Of a stretch of DNA of 64,000 nucleotides, positions 31,301-41,500 are shown piece after piece; the first letter of the stretch is position 1, and the number at the start of each line of letters is the position of its first letter. The stretch is taken from NCBI GenBank assembly GCA_012064415.1, contig SSNU01000027.1, forward strand, positions 105,600 through 169,599. The letters are read 5' to 3'. Made by a program: the position numbers and the translations under genes. Below the pieces are notes generated by a model that was not told the origin of the DNA, ran no database searches, and was given only the letters and a program-made list of their open reading frames with translations. Origin of the DNA: Gyrodactylus bullatarudis. Lineage: Eukaryota; Platyhelminthes; Monogenea; Gyrodactylidea; Gyrodactylidae.

Positions 31301-33559
31301 CCTCCTCCTACTCAACAAACCCAGCCTCAACAATCCCTAAACTCTAATAACATCACAAATAGCACATTGGATTATTCCTCGAGGCATGAGAACCAAACTC
31401 TGCTTCAAAGATCTACTCCCTCTCTACCATCGAGCCATTCACAGGCAAGGAGCTTAGAAAGTTCCTTCAATACTATGAGAAATGAATTTGGAAATGATAG
31501 GTCTGGAAACCCACAGCCATCTGGATCAGGCAATGTCAATTGCTTCTGTGCTGTCCCCTCCGTTCAAAGAGTTGTACGCAAGGAAGGACCTAATACAGGT
31601 ACATTTAAATTTCATTCAATTTCTTTTAACCCTTCATGTCCCAAATTTTTTTTTCATCACACAAATGAGAAAATTTGCCACCTTACCAAAATAATTACGA
31701 TGATTCCGAATCTGAATTCCTTTTTGAAAGCCGACTTATCATTTCTAATAAATAATAATAATAGAGGTTAAAATAGGCATTTTTGGCTCTAAAACCAGTT
31801 ATCTTCTAAACGATATGAGATATCAAGCAGGCGATTGCTTACTTGAGAGTGTTTTAATTTTTTCTAAGACCTCAGTAAATAGGTTTTCAAAAAAACGTTT
31901 TAAAAACTTTTAAAATTTTTGACAAAATTATCAAAAAATCACTCTTCTTCAAGTAACTTTAGTTAATATCAGTGAAAAGCTATATTTTTGAATTATATAT
32001 AATTTTGTCCAGTTCAAATTATCGCTCAATAAAGTGTTGTGTTCCACTGGTGGAACAATGAGACATGAATGGTTTATGTCTGGACTAGTAGAAATGCTAA
32101 AGCAATGCCTTTTTCTAGGCAGGAAATTTTTCTCTTGTGGTGAAATGACCGGTCAAAACTGCAACTTTTTCCAATGGGCAGATGAGGAGCCCGGCTCTGA
32201 TCAACATGATACAAATGGTGGATCTAATCGGAATATGGCAGCCAGAAATCAATCTGCACCCCATTGCTCGTGTGGCGCACAGGCTAAAATGTAAGCTACT
32301 CTTATCTATTTATATTGATTGTAGAGCTTTTTTAGTATCACTGATGATGATTTCTTCCCGTGGAAGTTGACCTCGAGACTTGAATACAAGTAATCGAGTG
32401 ATGACAGAACTTTTGTCTTTCATTTCGACGTCTTTCAACATTTTTTTATATTACATTAGATTTTGTAAATATTTTGATGAACGTATTTTATTCGAAATAA
32501 TATTCTTCTTGTAATGCATTCTTTTTTGCGAAATTACGAAATTACACATCTCTCTTTAGTTTAATGTAAAAATACAAGATGTAATTTATATCGCACAATA
32601 TCACTGCAAATTCGCCTGCGTGCTAGAAATATAGAGTACATTTTTTGGATTAACCGATGAAAAGTTGTTGTGATAGAGAGGTGTAGAATTTGTGTAGAAA
32701 AAGTGAAAAAAAATCAATTCAACTTACCCAACCATATACGAGAAAAGACTCTTGTTCTCATTGTTTTAGTAGGTAGGTTGAATCAAGAGAGTAATCTTTA
32801 GTTCGATTTCGGATCACACTTTTATGGATCGCTTAGAGGATTGTCTATGTCAGAGTTTCTATGAAAATGTCTATGAATCAGGCGAGGAAAGGAAGGATCA
32901 TTTATTCCATCCAATTTTATCCAATGATCTGATTTCACTGCATTCCCTCGAGGAACAATCGTCAATCTTTACCGATGAAATTGAAGAGAAAATATCACGT
33001 CATTCTCGAGAAATTACAATAATTCCGTTGAAAAAGAAATCAGAAAAGGTATCAGGAAGCAAACTGAAAAATATTTTCCTCTTCAAGGCATGCTTCAAAA
33101 TTTCCACGTCTACTGAATAGTAGCTCATTTTTATTATTTCGTGATTACATATATTTTTCTAGTTTACATAAATAAATCTCTTCCAAATTATATACAATAA
33201 ATTTTTTACCTCTTATTTTGTACAGGCGTACTGTCCAAAAAGAATCAGCCAACAAGGGTCGCAACTTTTACTCATGTCCTAATAGGACTGGTCAAAACTC
33301 AAATACTGGTTGTGATTTCTTTGAATGGGCTGATGGTAATAATTCCTCGAATACCTTCAATGATAATAATGGTACCATGTCTTCGAATAGACCAAAGTTG
33401 TTAAAGCAAAATTCAATGCATGCAATGGGTTCCAATTCCTCTACAGTTAACTGGCCACCAATGCAGATTTCATCAGACTCGAGAACCAATTCTGTTAAAC
33501 GATGTGGTATATGTCGACAGCCTGGTCATACAAGAAATAAATGTCCACAGAGAGATTAA
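22344..33559 (+). CDS. TOP3A: DNA topoisomerase III alpha, 13 exons
   Basis: Exons: 22344-22457, 22483-22692, 22723-23503, 29009-29115, 29183-29461, 29525-29784, 29844-29872, 29937-30056, 30124-30220, 30894-31088, 31207-31598, 32119-32290, 33226-33559. The joined frame gives 1029 residues, close to the roughly 1000 of animal TOP3A. Type IA features in order: TOPRIM (NVAEKNDAAK; WTDCDREGENIG), LISYGPCQFPTLG, active-site tyrosine in GFISYPRTETN (about residue 340), KSDKAHPPIHP, HGIGTDATHAEHI, then C4 and GRF-type zinc fingers (CNFFQWADEE, CDFFEWADG) and a final CCHC knuckle. The enzyme relaxes and decatenates single strands and, with BLM and RMI proteins, dissolves double Holliday junctions in nuclei; some forms are mitochondrial. 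Introns 1 and 2 are 25 and 30 nt, and intron 3 is 5.5 kb with nested elements. AATAAA lies 23 nt after the stop. Confidence 0.95.
22458..22482 (+). other. Ultrashort 25-nt intron (TOP3A intron 1)
   Basis: GT at 22458 and CAG at 22480-22482 bound a 25-nt AT-rich segment. Its length is not a multiple of three and it contains an in-frame TAA. Removing it joins ...LLSRGSANK to REGMSKFNKIYEF, which matches the conserved start of type III topoisomerases without gap, so the segment must be spliced out (or be an error or pseudogene lesion). Confidence 0.85.
22693..22722 (+). other. Ultrashort 30-nt intron (TOP3A intron 2)
   Basis: GTACCT at 22693 and CGTAG at 22718-22722 bound 30 nt. The in-frame translation of this segment ends in a TAG stop. 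Removal joins ENFLNIK to NTLIKEVRQAQVLIIWTDCDREGENIG, exactly the family spacing before the TOPRIM motif. Confidence 0.85.
23619..25583 (-). CDS. Secreted protein of unknown family, nested in TOP3A intron 3
   Basis: A single open frame of 654 codons from a true ATG. Residues 1-19 (MKWIIIIVTHYFLIIPCSS) form a typical signal peptide. The rest is rich in Asn, Leu, Phe and Lys with scattered cysteines (for example FSCYKPP, CNNIETS, YCPKLGWCHL, CKFYPCRP), several potential N-glycosylation sites (NRT, NVT, NKT, NET, NGT) and no further membrane helix, so secretion is likely. I recognise no domain. The absence of introns and the position inside an intron of TOP3A on the opposite strand could reflect retroposition or a compact nested gene. 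The long unbroken frame and good codon structure argue it is real. Confidence 0.75.
   Translation of the reverse strand: MKWIIIIVTHYFLIIPCSSNENRTELLQYYQTKYRDKLLDELVGKIRFQDYFDQILRLSNVTQESKVKIFPSIIKIIENFKLTPEEIQDLEKFKSNSNSIHEYLIGKKIEAFSCYKPPDKNQICSFSNRKSTKLIKSLNKLRVAKYLKQIYQSGLLKRPEIFQRELNDLYGNGLISLRIIWQDPKIFPNYVSYRLSDILFEKTLNKTFKTSLTSFSNETRVNRNVLLGKSVIFGHCNEAQYLIECSFAVEKQVDFIKLFMSKINGYLAKRVSLNQVHYEGDLRVSQNNPSVILSNLEKQSFWQDFRIHKNGTFVFSLTSRGYTLNLLLEKLIYSLGAKGEDDAWESFKRNLINSKYEKRIRCTIYNFTNANLEKVECLHQPTEFFYIKDFPDVIQNYRESHEFPGLENSPFLSYFMETQLNKELLLSLPDVDFPDYTDNNYIFALYELKHQEDREELVTEFYKNFKSDNNQSMQFFCNNIETSVKLLLCTDILISEKSNVIGCSLTRNKANAVIGCFLGQLKLSSYEKYMDDVLYYLNRLRSNYFQKVNLILSDRVQYKKNLNLDTNPCRNFKFSVYMKKEYLIFSYALETTSYKILLENFFLLLYVHRYVDYCPKLGWCHLSKFIFDPNLFNVNCKFYPCRPNVQAFTCLLIK
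26300..27905 (+). pseudogene. piggyBac-like transposase relic
   Basis: The order of blocks is that of piggyBac transposases: an acidic N-terminus, KKPLEYFYTYFSDDMISLMVYHSNIY, then (after an inserted element at 26525-27040) ATQQNRILG, LRILLRMG, MYWSDETR, MPRNRFFEWLRNIHFCDN, PDDRLFKI, YNKSMGAVDLFDSYQSLYRI, the RWILNSSIINAWLLYKR helix and a C-terminal cysteine-rich zinc finger (CFTCKKKSYFFCETC) behind a stop codon at about 27793. The central part with the catalytic aspartates is deleted between LFKIREI and about 27300, and several stops break the frame. It lies in TOP3A intron 3. Confidence 0.85.
26525..27040. mobile_element. 516-bp foldback element with 165-bp identical arms, in the piggyBac relic
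   Basis: Arms 26525-26689 and 26876-27040 are inverted complements with no difference that I can find; they start TGTTGTGCGAAATTTAGG. The 186-bp centre opens with an 11-C run. TATG is duplicated at 26521-26524 and 27041-27044 (4 bp; a 5-bp reading is possible). Removing the insert and one TATG restores the transposase reading HSNIYATQQ, which proves the boundaries. Identical arms point to a young insertion. Confidence 0.88.
28100..28300. repeat. Diverged copy of the 12605-12800 repeat in TOP3A intron 3
   Basis: CACTATTTCTTTCATAATTTG-type sequence, TTGAATGAACTTTTAACTT, GAAGAATTACCAGTGATGAT and AAGTGGATTTTCAGACG match 12605-12800 in the same order and orientation. The rest of 27906-29008 is intronic AT-rich sequence without a gene. 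Confidence 0.55.
32824..33120 (+). CDS. Small open frame inside TOP3A intron 12 (uncertain)
   Basis: A 98-codon ATG-initiated frame with balanced, gene-like composition (acidic N-terminal half with MDRLEDCLCQSFYENVYESGEE, then basic). It falls between TOP3A exons 12 and 13 on the same strand. I recognise no domain. It could be a nested small gene, an alternative first exon or a chance frame in a 935-bp intron. Confidence 0.25.
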   Translation: MDRLEDCLCQSFYENVYESGEERKDHLFHPILSNDLISLHSLEEQSSIFTDEIEEKISRHSREITIIPLKKKSEKVSGSKLKNIFLFKACFKISTSTE

Positions 33560-33575
33560 ATCAAAAAATATATTT

Positions 33576-33588
33576 TTTATTCAATAAA
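33576..33588. terminator. Shared palindromic polyadenylation signal
   Basis: TTTATTCAATAAA reads AATAAA on both strands. It lies 17 nt past the TOP3A stop (plus strand) and about 80 nt past the CZIB stop (minus strand), so one 13-bp palindrome probably serves 3'-end formation of both convergent genes, whose stops are only 107 bp apart. Confidence 0.6.
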
Positions 33589-33666
33589 TCAACGGGCTTT
33601 TCCTTGACGTTTATTCCTTCAAAATTTTAAAGTATCAACATTCAGGTTCAGGTCAATCAATAATAA

Positions 33667-34140
33667 CTAATGGGTTTTAATTAGTTTAGTCTCAAATGAA
33701 TTGACTTCACATGCTTCTCCTTTATTGTCGACCATAATAATGGGAATATCATCTAAATCTCCTTTAAAGGTGAAATTGGACTCTTCCCTATAGAATTTCC
33801 ATCCACCAACAGGAGTTGCCTTGATAATTTCCACGTTTCGACATTCAAAAGTGCAAAGATGGTAAAATTCACGGGATTCCTGATCAGTAATAAAATTTTG
33901 ATTGGGTTCAACTTGAATGTTACAGCGTAAGCCACATTCACATTTTCTAACAAGATTAGCTGTGCCTCTTGAATCTGGAATACTATCTTCATTTTCAGGA
34001 TCAATAGAAATGTTATTTTCACTCTTAGATCTACAAGAAGTGCATTCAAGCTGGACAGTGTAGCACATCTGATTAATATTCAGCGGCTTGATAGAGGTCA
34101 CATTTTCAGTTTCAATAAAAATAAGCAGTTGTAATTTCAT
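33667..34140 (-). CDS. CZIB: CXXC-motif zinc-binding protein (DUF866, C1orf123-like)
   Basis: Single exon, 157 residues from ATG at 34140 (MKLQLLIFIETENVTSIKP). The frame is open a few codons further but without an ATG. It matches the DUF866 family over its whole length: an N-terminal beta strand pair, ECTSC with the first CxxC, SRGTANLVRKCECGLRC with the second zinc-binding cysteine set, and TFECRNVEIIKATPVGGWK. The human relative is about 160 residues and folds as a zinc-binding beta sandwich with links to copper and mitochondrial chaperone biology; the exact role is unsettled. It lies tail to tail with TOP3A. Confidence 0.88.
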   Translation of the reverse strand: MKLQLLIFIETENVTSIKPLNINQMCYTVQLECTSCRSKSENNISIDPENEDSIPDSRGTANLVRKCECGLRCNIQVEPNQNFITDQESREFYHLCTFECRNVEIIKATPVGGWKFYREESNFTFKGDLDDIPIIMVDNKGEACEVNSFETKLIKTH

Positions 34141-34367
34141 TTTTATTTTCAAAACTTGAACCTAATCTAACAAAATCTATTAAATCTATTTAATTATTTT
34201 AATTTTGTTTAAACTAACTCGAATTAAAAAATTTAAATTAATCTAATTTAATTCTCTAAGAGAATTTCTCCTTTGATCGGATTAAGTCAATCCAAGACTC
34301 ATTAATAATCAGTGATTAGCAATTAACGATCAATAAACTTTGTTTAAAAGTTCTTCTACTACTCTAT

Positions 34368-34598
34368 ATGTATGTATTCGAAATTATAAAAATGGTTATA
34401 TTTTTGAGTAGTCACGATAATAAATTTCTTTCTGTTGATTCAAAACTATTAATAATTTCTGTGGTAACTGCCATTATTTTGACCTTTGACTTTTATAATT
34501 TATGTTCCAATCTAATCTCTGTCAGCTGTTTCATTTTTCTCATATTCTTCTTCTGGCTTGCCTGTCCACTTCTCATAAAGGTCATTTCCATAAAATAA
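34368..34598 (+). CDS. Small hydrophobic open frame (uncertain)
   Basis: 76 codons from ATG with two strongly hydrophobic stretches (LLIISVVTAIILTF and SCFIFLIFFFWLACPLLIKVI) and an AATAAA overlapping the end. No family is recognised. AT-rich sequence often yields hydrophobic chance frames, so this is only a candidate. Confidence 0.2.
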   Translation: MYVFEIIKMVIFLSSHDNKFLSVDSKLLIISVVTAIILTFDFYNLCSNLISVSCFIFLIFFFWLACPLLIKVISIK

Positions 34599-37500
34599 TA
34601 AACACTTAAATTTCTTAAAAAGACAACATGAAATAATCTAAATATTTTCTATAATTTTCAAACTACCCCCCCCCCACTATTTATGAAATACAAAGTGAGA
34701 AAATCCTCTAACCATTACGAATACACTTAAGAATTGTTTTATACCAATTGAAAAAATAAAAATACTGGCAACTGTTTCAAGTTCTATTTGAAATACAAAT
34801 GAATAAAATTCTTTTTCAAGTTTAATGACAAATCTTGAAAATGATTAGTACGTGGTTATTCTACAAAAAATAAACTAAAGTATCATCAGTATCAATATAG
34901 AAAGAACTGTAGTGGAGAGTAACAGTTTCTCTGGCACTCTGCAATAAAATCCCTATTACCTAAAGGGATCAGGCATTACATTTAGATTTTCTACTGAATT
35001 GAAATCTTTCAGTACAGCTGTTTCCATTTTGTCCATTAAAATGACACGTTTTTAGTGAGTAGGAACTTTTTAAAAACTTCAATTTTATTTTGTTTTTGTA
35101 CTGTTTTTATCAAAAAATTTTCAATAAGAATTTTTATTTTTAAAAAAATACATCTTAACTAGATGAAAATTAACTTTTAATAATAATTTTAACATTTCTA
35201 TAATATAGAATCTATATTTTATTTCAAAATTTCAAGCTGACTGAATAATTTCTTGGCTTGAAATATATTCTAAATAGATATCCGGTGTGGCGTAGTTTCT
35301 TTTCCTGTCCCCTTTCATAAGTACTTTTACATGGTATTTCATTAAAATGTTTTAATTTCAAAACAAAGTATTAAAATTACTATAATTTGCTAATTTTGAT
35401 CAATCGAAAGCTTTTTTTGAAAATAATTTTTGCTAATTTCTGCGTACTCTTCTTATATATGAAATTTTAAAATCGCTTGGGTCAAAGTATTCTTGATAGA
35501 AAATTGAATAGAAATATGAAATCTATAAATATCCTGGTTGGCTTAAACATAATTTCTTCATTTAAATTGCCACCATAAATTTGCGCCTTACTCTATTCCA
35601 CAGATTGGAAACCAAAAGACCAACGTCGATTTTTTTTTCAAGACGATTTTCATCTACATCTAATACGTAAAAAGAAAATCCTTTCATGTCAGTCACACTA
35701 GTTATCTCTGTATTTTCAAGTCTCGTTACACACGATGTATTAGCGTAATCTCACATTGAACCTTCAAGTTTAAAGCAAGTTTACATATGCTGAATTCATA
35801 CTAAAGTTATAAATTAAAAACATGGTCAAAAGGAATTAATTTTTCTTGATGAATTTATTGCACTTATTATTATTTGAACTCTCAAAGAAAGAAAAAACAC
35901 TGAGAAGAATAAAAATGTCTTGACGTAATACGTAGGATAAATGTGTGTTGGGTATCCAGTCTACATATGCTATGCCCTTTTTTTACCTGAATATGGCGCC
36001 TAGTTTCAAAAAGAGAGCATCTCATATATGCATGAATACAAATCAATTACAATTGCAATGAATCCATCTTACCCAAGAGCGCATAGCTGAGACGATGGGC
36101 TGACAGTTTTTTTTATGTTCGCAGGAATAGATTATTAAAGAAATTCTTGATATATATATGCGGGTGTTAAATTCTGTTTTATTTTTCAATTTTAAAAAAA
36201 TATCCAATACAAGAGTTGTATTTCGAATATGCATTTAACTTTAAATCTTTTCCAGATATAAAGGGTTCACTTTGATGAGTAAAATTGTGATTTTCAATGC
36301 CATTTTCAGCTGAAAAAACCAATAGAATTTAATGTGTTTCATGTTGTTTGAACGAAACCGCCTAATTCTGCAAAGAATGATTTTTTCATAAATTTCTTTG
36401 ATTTCTACAACTTATTGGTTCATTTAATCATGGAATTCAAAAAAATATTGAGTTTCGTTTGTAAAAATAGTTAATTCCCATTCTCATGTCAATTAAGTTT
36501 TTGTGGAATATTGCAAATGTTATTCAAGTCCTTATTAGGGCATTAATAAGTCTAAAAAGCACATTTTGGCTGGTAGAAGCCATGATTTAAAAACTCTAAA
36601 ACAATGCAATTTGCCTGTATGCAGAGAGACAGTTAAGACTGGAACTTGATAACTAAGGAAGAAATTGTTCTTGTCATCGATATTTGATAATTTTCCAAAA
36701 CAGACTTTCTTGCTTTTTGTAAGAAATAAAAGAGGCAATAGCTATGCTTAAATCTGTTCTGACAATTGTAAAATTATAGAACTAATGATAAATGATTTTT
36801 AGTCAAGATTTTGCATTATTCATTTTGACACCCCAATCTTGAGGGATATAACCACTCCCATTTATAACTTGATGAGTAAGAATTTCAATTTTACAATCGT
36901 TAATTATTTTATAAAAAGAAATGTGAATGTCGAAAATGTAATCACAGTAGAGAACCTATAGGTGTCTACACAAGTATTTTCAGAATTGAAAGATAAGTTT
37001 AAAAATGTATTTTAAAATTCTTGAAAACTTCTGGAAGAAAATTTGAATAGGGCCCATAAATTAAATTGTAGAAATTTTTTGTCATTTACTTCTTCAGAAA
37101 GGAAGTCACATCGGAATAATCTGATTCAACGACCACATTTATTATCGGCTGATTACACAGGGAATCAAGAGTAGAAATCTTTTTTTAATGAAAATTATAG
37201 CATATTTCAAATCTCGAGTTAGCCCAAAACCTCCATTTTTTGAAAATCTGAGAGTAATCCAAAGTTGGTTTTTAGGATCACGATTAGACAAGGAGGCTGA
37301 CCAAAAAATTTTGATAAACTCTTGATTTTCCAGGGATCATGATTTACTTAAAATGATCAAAAAATCATAATTTGATTTTCACAAGACGGTGGAAATTTGA
37401 TTGAATGTACATATGATTTCTTTGACTAATCGTGATCCTAAAAATCCAAATTTAAAAAAAATAGTAATTTGACGCTAACTCAAGATTAGAAATTTAATTG

Positions 37501-38501
37501 ACACTGAAATTATTAAGCATACACTTGGTCTATGCGATGTATTCGCCTCTGCCCTTTCAGTACGAATTAGCAGAGCAATCCCTGCTAATTTATACTTACG
37601 AATTAGCTACAACATATTGAATAAACAAAACATCTCTTTAATAAACTTTTCTGGTTTAGGTTTATAAAATAGTAGTCAATATCGCTACGCTTCATCAAAT
37701 TCGTAGTTTAGAGTCAAAACAATTAATAGTTAAAAACTTATACGAAAAATATTGAAATGAGGATCAAGAAATTTGAAACTTTGTTTACAAGAAAAGCTGA
37801 AGAAAATTCAAATTTTAATTTTAGCTCTAAATGTATGTATTAGAGGTAGAATTTTTAACTTGGGTTGGAAACCAAATTCGGTTCCATGAGAGGATTCTAA
37901 TGGTGTATATTTTTTGTATAAATTATTCAATCATTTATGAAATAAAAGTCGGATCCAACAATCATGAACTGAAAAAATCCCATGAATAAAAATGTGATCA
38001 CTTGTAAGTAGTCTAATTCTTTTTTTGCTGTTGAATGTCTAAAAATGAAATTTCGGCTCTATTATCTCGCCATCCAAAAAGTAATCTTTCTCAAAAATTT
38101 GGACCTTACTCAAAATATATCTCACTTGAATAAGTTGTAAGACTAAGCAGTTTGTAATTAATGAAATTGAATTCCTGAAATTTACCCCTAATATGCATTG
38201 CTTGTCCTTTTCTTTTCTTATATTACATATATATATATCATATATATGCCAAGTATATAAAAGAGAATATACGCAACTCTATAGTAAATATTTTTTCTAT
38301 TGTATTTATATTTTCTTGCCACTTTTCAACGAAAACTAGCAAATGACGGGAAATATTTAAAAAGAGAGCATTCTTATTGGCTCGTTAAATAACGACCAAT
38401 AAGAATAGGAAGACACTTTCCCTTAGAAAAAATACACCCCAGTTCCGATCACATAATTAAACTTGACTAATTCATCCCTCTTGATTTATTTATTACTGAG
38501 G
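34599..38501. repeat. Gene-poor AT-rich stretch with foldback pieces
   Basis: A run of nine C lies at about 34667. A family B arm ends near 36497 (TTCCCATTCTCATGTCAATTAAG). A palindromic family A centre spans about 37265-37460 with GGATCACGATTAGACAAGG mirrored by CTAATCGTGATCC. A TA/AT microsatellite lies at 38225-38255. A possible minus-strand terminal exon lies at 35562-35755. No other gene is supportable. Confidence 0.4.
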
Positions 38502-41500
38502 ATGAATTTTTCACAAAATTCCCTACAAGAAAATTCAATGCTCCTATTCAAATCTTTTATGGACAATGGGGGCGATGAAAGTCCAATTCAGTCCCTAATC
38601 TCACGGACATTTGGTGCGCCTGGTAGTTTGCAGAATTCTGGAAATCATTTACTAACATCTTCCTCAAATCCAACACCAGGATTACATCAAGGTGGTATCG
38701 ACTTTAATGAAATCTTCCTAAGGACTGCCAGTAATTTCCTAAGTCAGAGGAATCATTATAGAGATAATGGCGATAACATTTCCTCTTATAATCAATCAGC
38801 ATCTGACACTGACAGTGTCATTCAGAATCTTGGAATAACTGCAAGTTCCACTTCAGAGTCCGAAGACATCCAAGACTCTCCAAATAGTGAGTTTTATTTC
38901 AAAAGTAAAATGATTGCTTTTGGGAAAAATTATTTAACTTTAACAAGCAGTATTGTTTTAGAAACATCTTGTTCAACGATAAATTAATTTTTTAATTTAT
39001 TCCTAATCCTCTTGAGAAGTGGTTAAATTTGTATTAGTTGACAGTAACGTTCCTGCTATAGTCATCAACGTTGAATTTTTCATTCCAAGGCATCAGAGAA
39101 TTAGAACAACAGCATTTTATTGTCAATTTACGCGTGTACATTTATTATTGCAATTGGGGGGATTAAACATTTTTTCATCACTCTTTTGAGTAGAATTTGC
39201 TGCCTCTTGTTCCCTTCTGAGAAATTTACATAGAAAAAAAACTCTTCAAGAGAGATTGACCAATTATTCAAGATGCTCTTTCACTTGTATTTCTGCTTTA
39301 CTTCTCTCTGGATATGGAACAGTGTAATTTCACATTCTCTCTAAACTGAGATGACAACTTTAATCCCATCTTTATCGTTATGAACAAGTTGGTTATGAAT
39401 TGAATAGATTTTCTGTTAGGTCATTTCTATCACATGTTATTATCTAAGCAGCTCAATCAGTCAGTCTAATTAGCAAATATTTCACCTCCATCATTCATTT
39501 GACACGTGTTCTATACTTCTATGAATGACGACATGAGAATTCACCATTTAAACGTTTGAGTTCAAAGAAATTTAAAGCGATATTAAGAATCAACAAAATA
39601 TTCAATTTAGACCATAAAAGTTTAGAGAATCTCACCATTTCGTTATATTCGGTCCTTTGTGATGTAATTGGAAAATCCAGATGGTTCCATTTCTAACAAA
39701 AATGACGATTTTTTACCGTTTTTGACAAATTTTAGCGCTTCAAATATTCGAAACGTTGAAATACTGGCGTATTTTAATTACTGAGTTATTTCTGTTCCCG
39801 AATATCCGGAGAAAAATCTATCAAAGAAGGTTAATTATTTTGAAACCTTATTTCGTATAGAATTACTTTTTGTCAGAAGTTTATTCTCCTAGAATTCAAA
39901 TATACACTTGCTTGAACACTATCTGCTAAAAAGTTTGCAGAATTCTTAATTAAAAAATACTCAATTCTTAATCGATAACTCAAACGGTTAAAAATGAGTA
40001 AGCATAGAAAAAAAGAGCTCTGACATTTGATTCTTGGCTTTGGATGATAAAATAGAAATTTCACCTTCAGGGAAAGCCCTCTCAAAATACCTGTATCTCA
40101 GATGACAAGCACTTATTTCAATCCGACATGGCTCGGGGCGTCTATTCATTTCATCGACACGTTTTTCGCATATTTTCCAAAAAACCTTTGACAGATTTTC
40201 ACCATGAATGTAGCCTCTTACTTTACTCAAATGTTATCTTGTAGATTTTCGGGCCAAGAACTGAAAAATGGGTATCTTATCAAAATCAAAATATTCTTCT
40301 AGTATCTAGTAGGAAAAGGGAGTGAAAATAGGATAAAAATATCATGCTAAAAAAACAATAGAGCCAATAGTTACTCAGAGAGTGGGCATTCTTTACATGA
40401 GCAAGAAATGATGCAGAACTTCCTGCCTCTCTACACATATCTTGACAATTAGCATCGAACTGTCAAAATATCCCAAAGGCAATGTCCTTTCTTCTTCCAC
40501 TTTCAATGGCCCTCAATTTTCTTGAGATATTTTTCTTTTACATTTCTAACAAATGATATCAAAAATAAAAACGGGAAACAATGGTCTTTACATCTTTCAG
40601 GCATTCAAAAACTTGTCAAGGGGGATTGTTGTGAACCTGTCATATTTTCTCATGATGGGGTGAATACATTTTCCAACGCTATTTTTTTATTTTAGGATTA
40701 CCAAAATTTAATTCAATCCAATCTTTCACTCTTGAACCTGCTAATTATCTCAATACCTAAAGGATATGGATGAAATTTTCAATAAGTAGAAGGTCAGTGT
40801 TTTAAAAAAATTAAGAAGATTATTAGGAATTTTCATTCAATACAAATTTTACATTATTTACGCTTACTTGTTCACGCTGACAAATGTTCAGTTTGGTTAA
40901 ATAATCCATCATCGCTTTTGTAGAATTTAAAGATAAACGGACAAAAAATGTCTACACATCTTACTTGATACAGTAGTGGACGGAGCTGGTTGAGTAAGCC
41001 ATTTCGACGAAAATAGAGCATCTTGAGTAAGATTGAGACGGTTTATAATTCCTAATAACTTTTTCGAAAAATTCATCATTAAAGAGTCCCATTTCTATGT
41101 TTAAACACAAATATATATACGGTCTTGAGGCTCATTGCCTAGATTCGTCATTAATGAAAAAAATATGAAGTATAAACTAAATTAAATGCAAAATTTTCTC
41201 AGATCTCTTCTAATGATTGCAACGTGTACTCTATGGTTACTTCTATTATTTTTAAGATTAAAAAATAATACTTCTATTAAATGAAAAGTTCCTAAAAATA
41301 TTCTATTTTCTGTAAATACACAGAATATACCTCCTATATGTCCATTTTCCAATTTTTTTGAACCTTCATAACTCTACCAGTTTGATAGGTTTCTGGATCA
41401 GTTAAAGTTTAAATTGAAGCCCACAATGTGAACTTGTATTAGTAATATTTTCGGCCAAATAACTTGGTATCTTCATAGCTAAATTTTGGTTTTTATAAAA

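Noticed and set aside
39873..40230. Two overlapping minus-strand frames of 70-80 codons
   Set aside because: No domain and no splice or polyadenylation context; they lie in the long RNF220-like intron.
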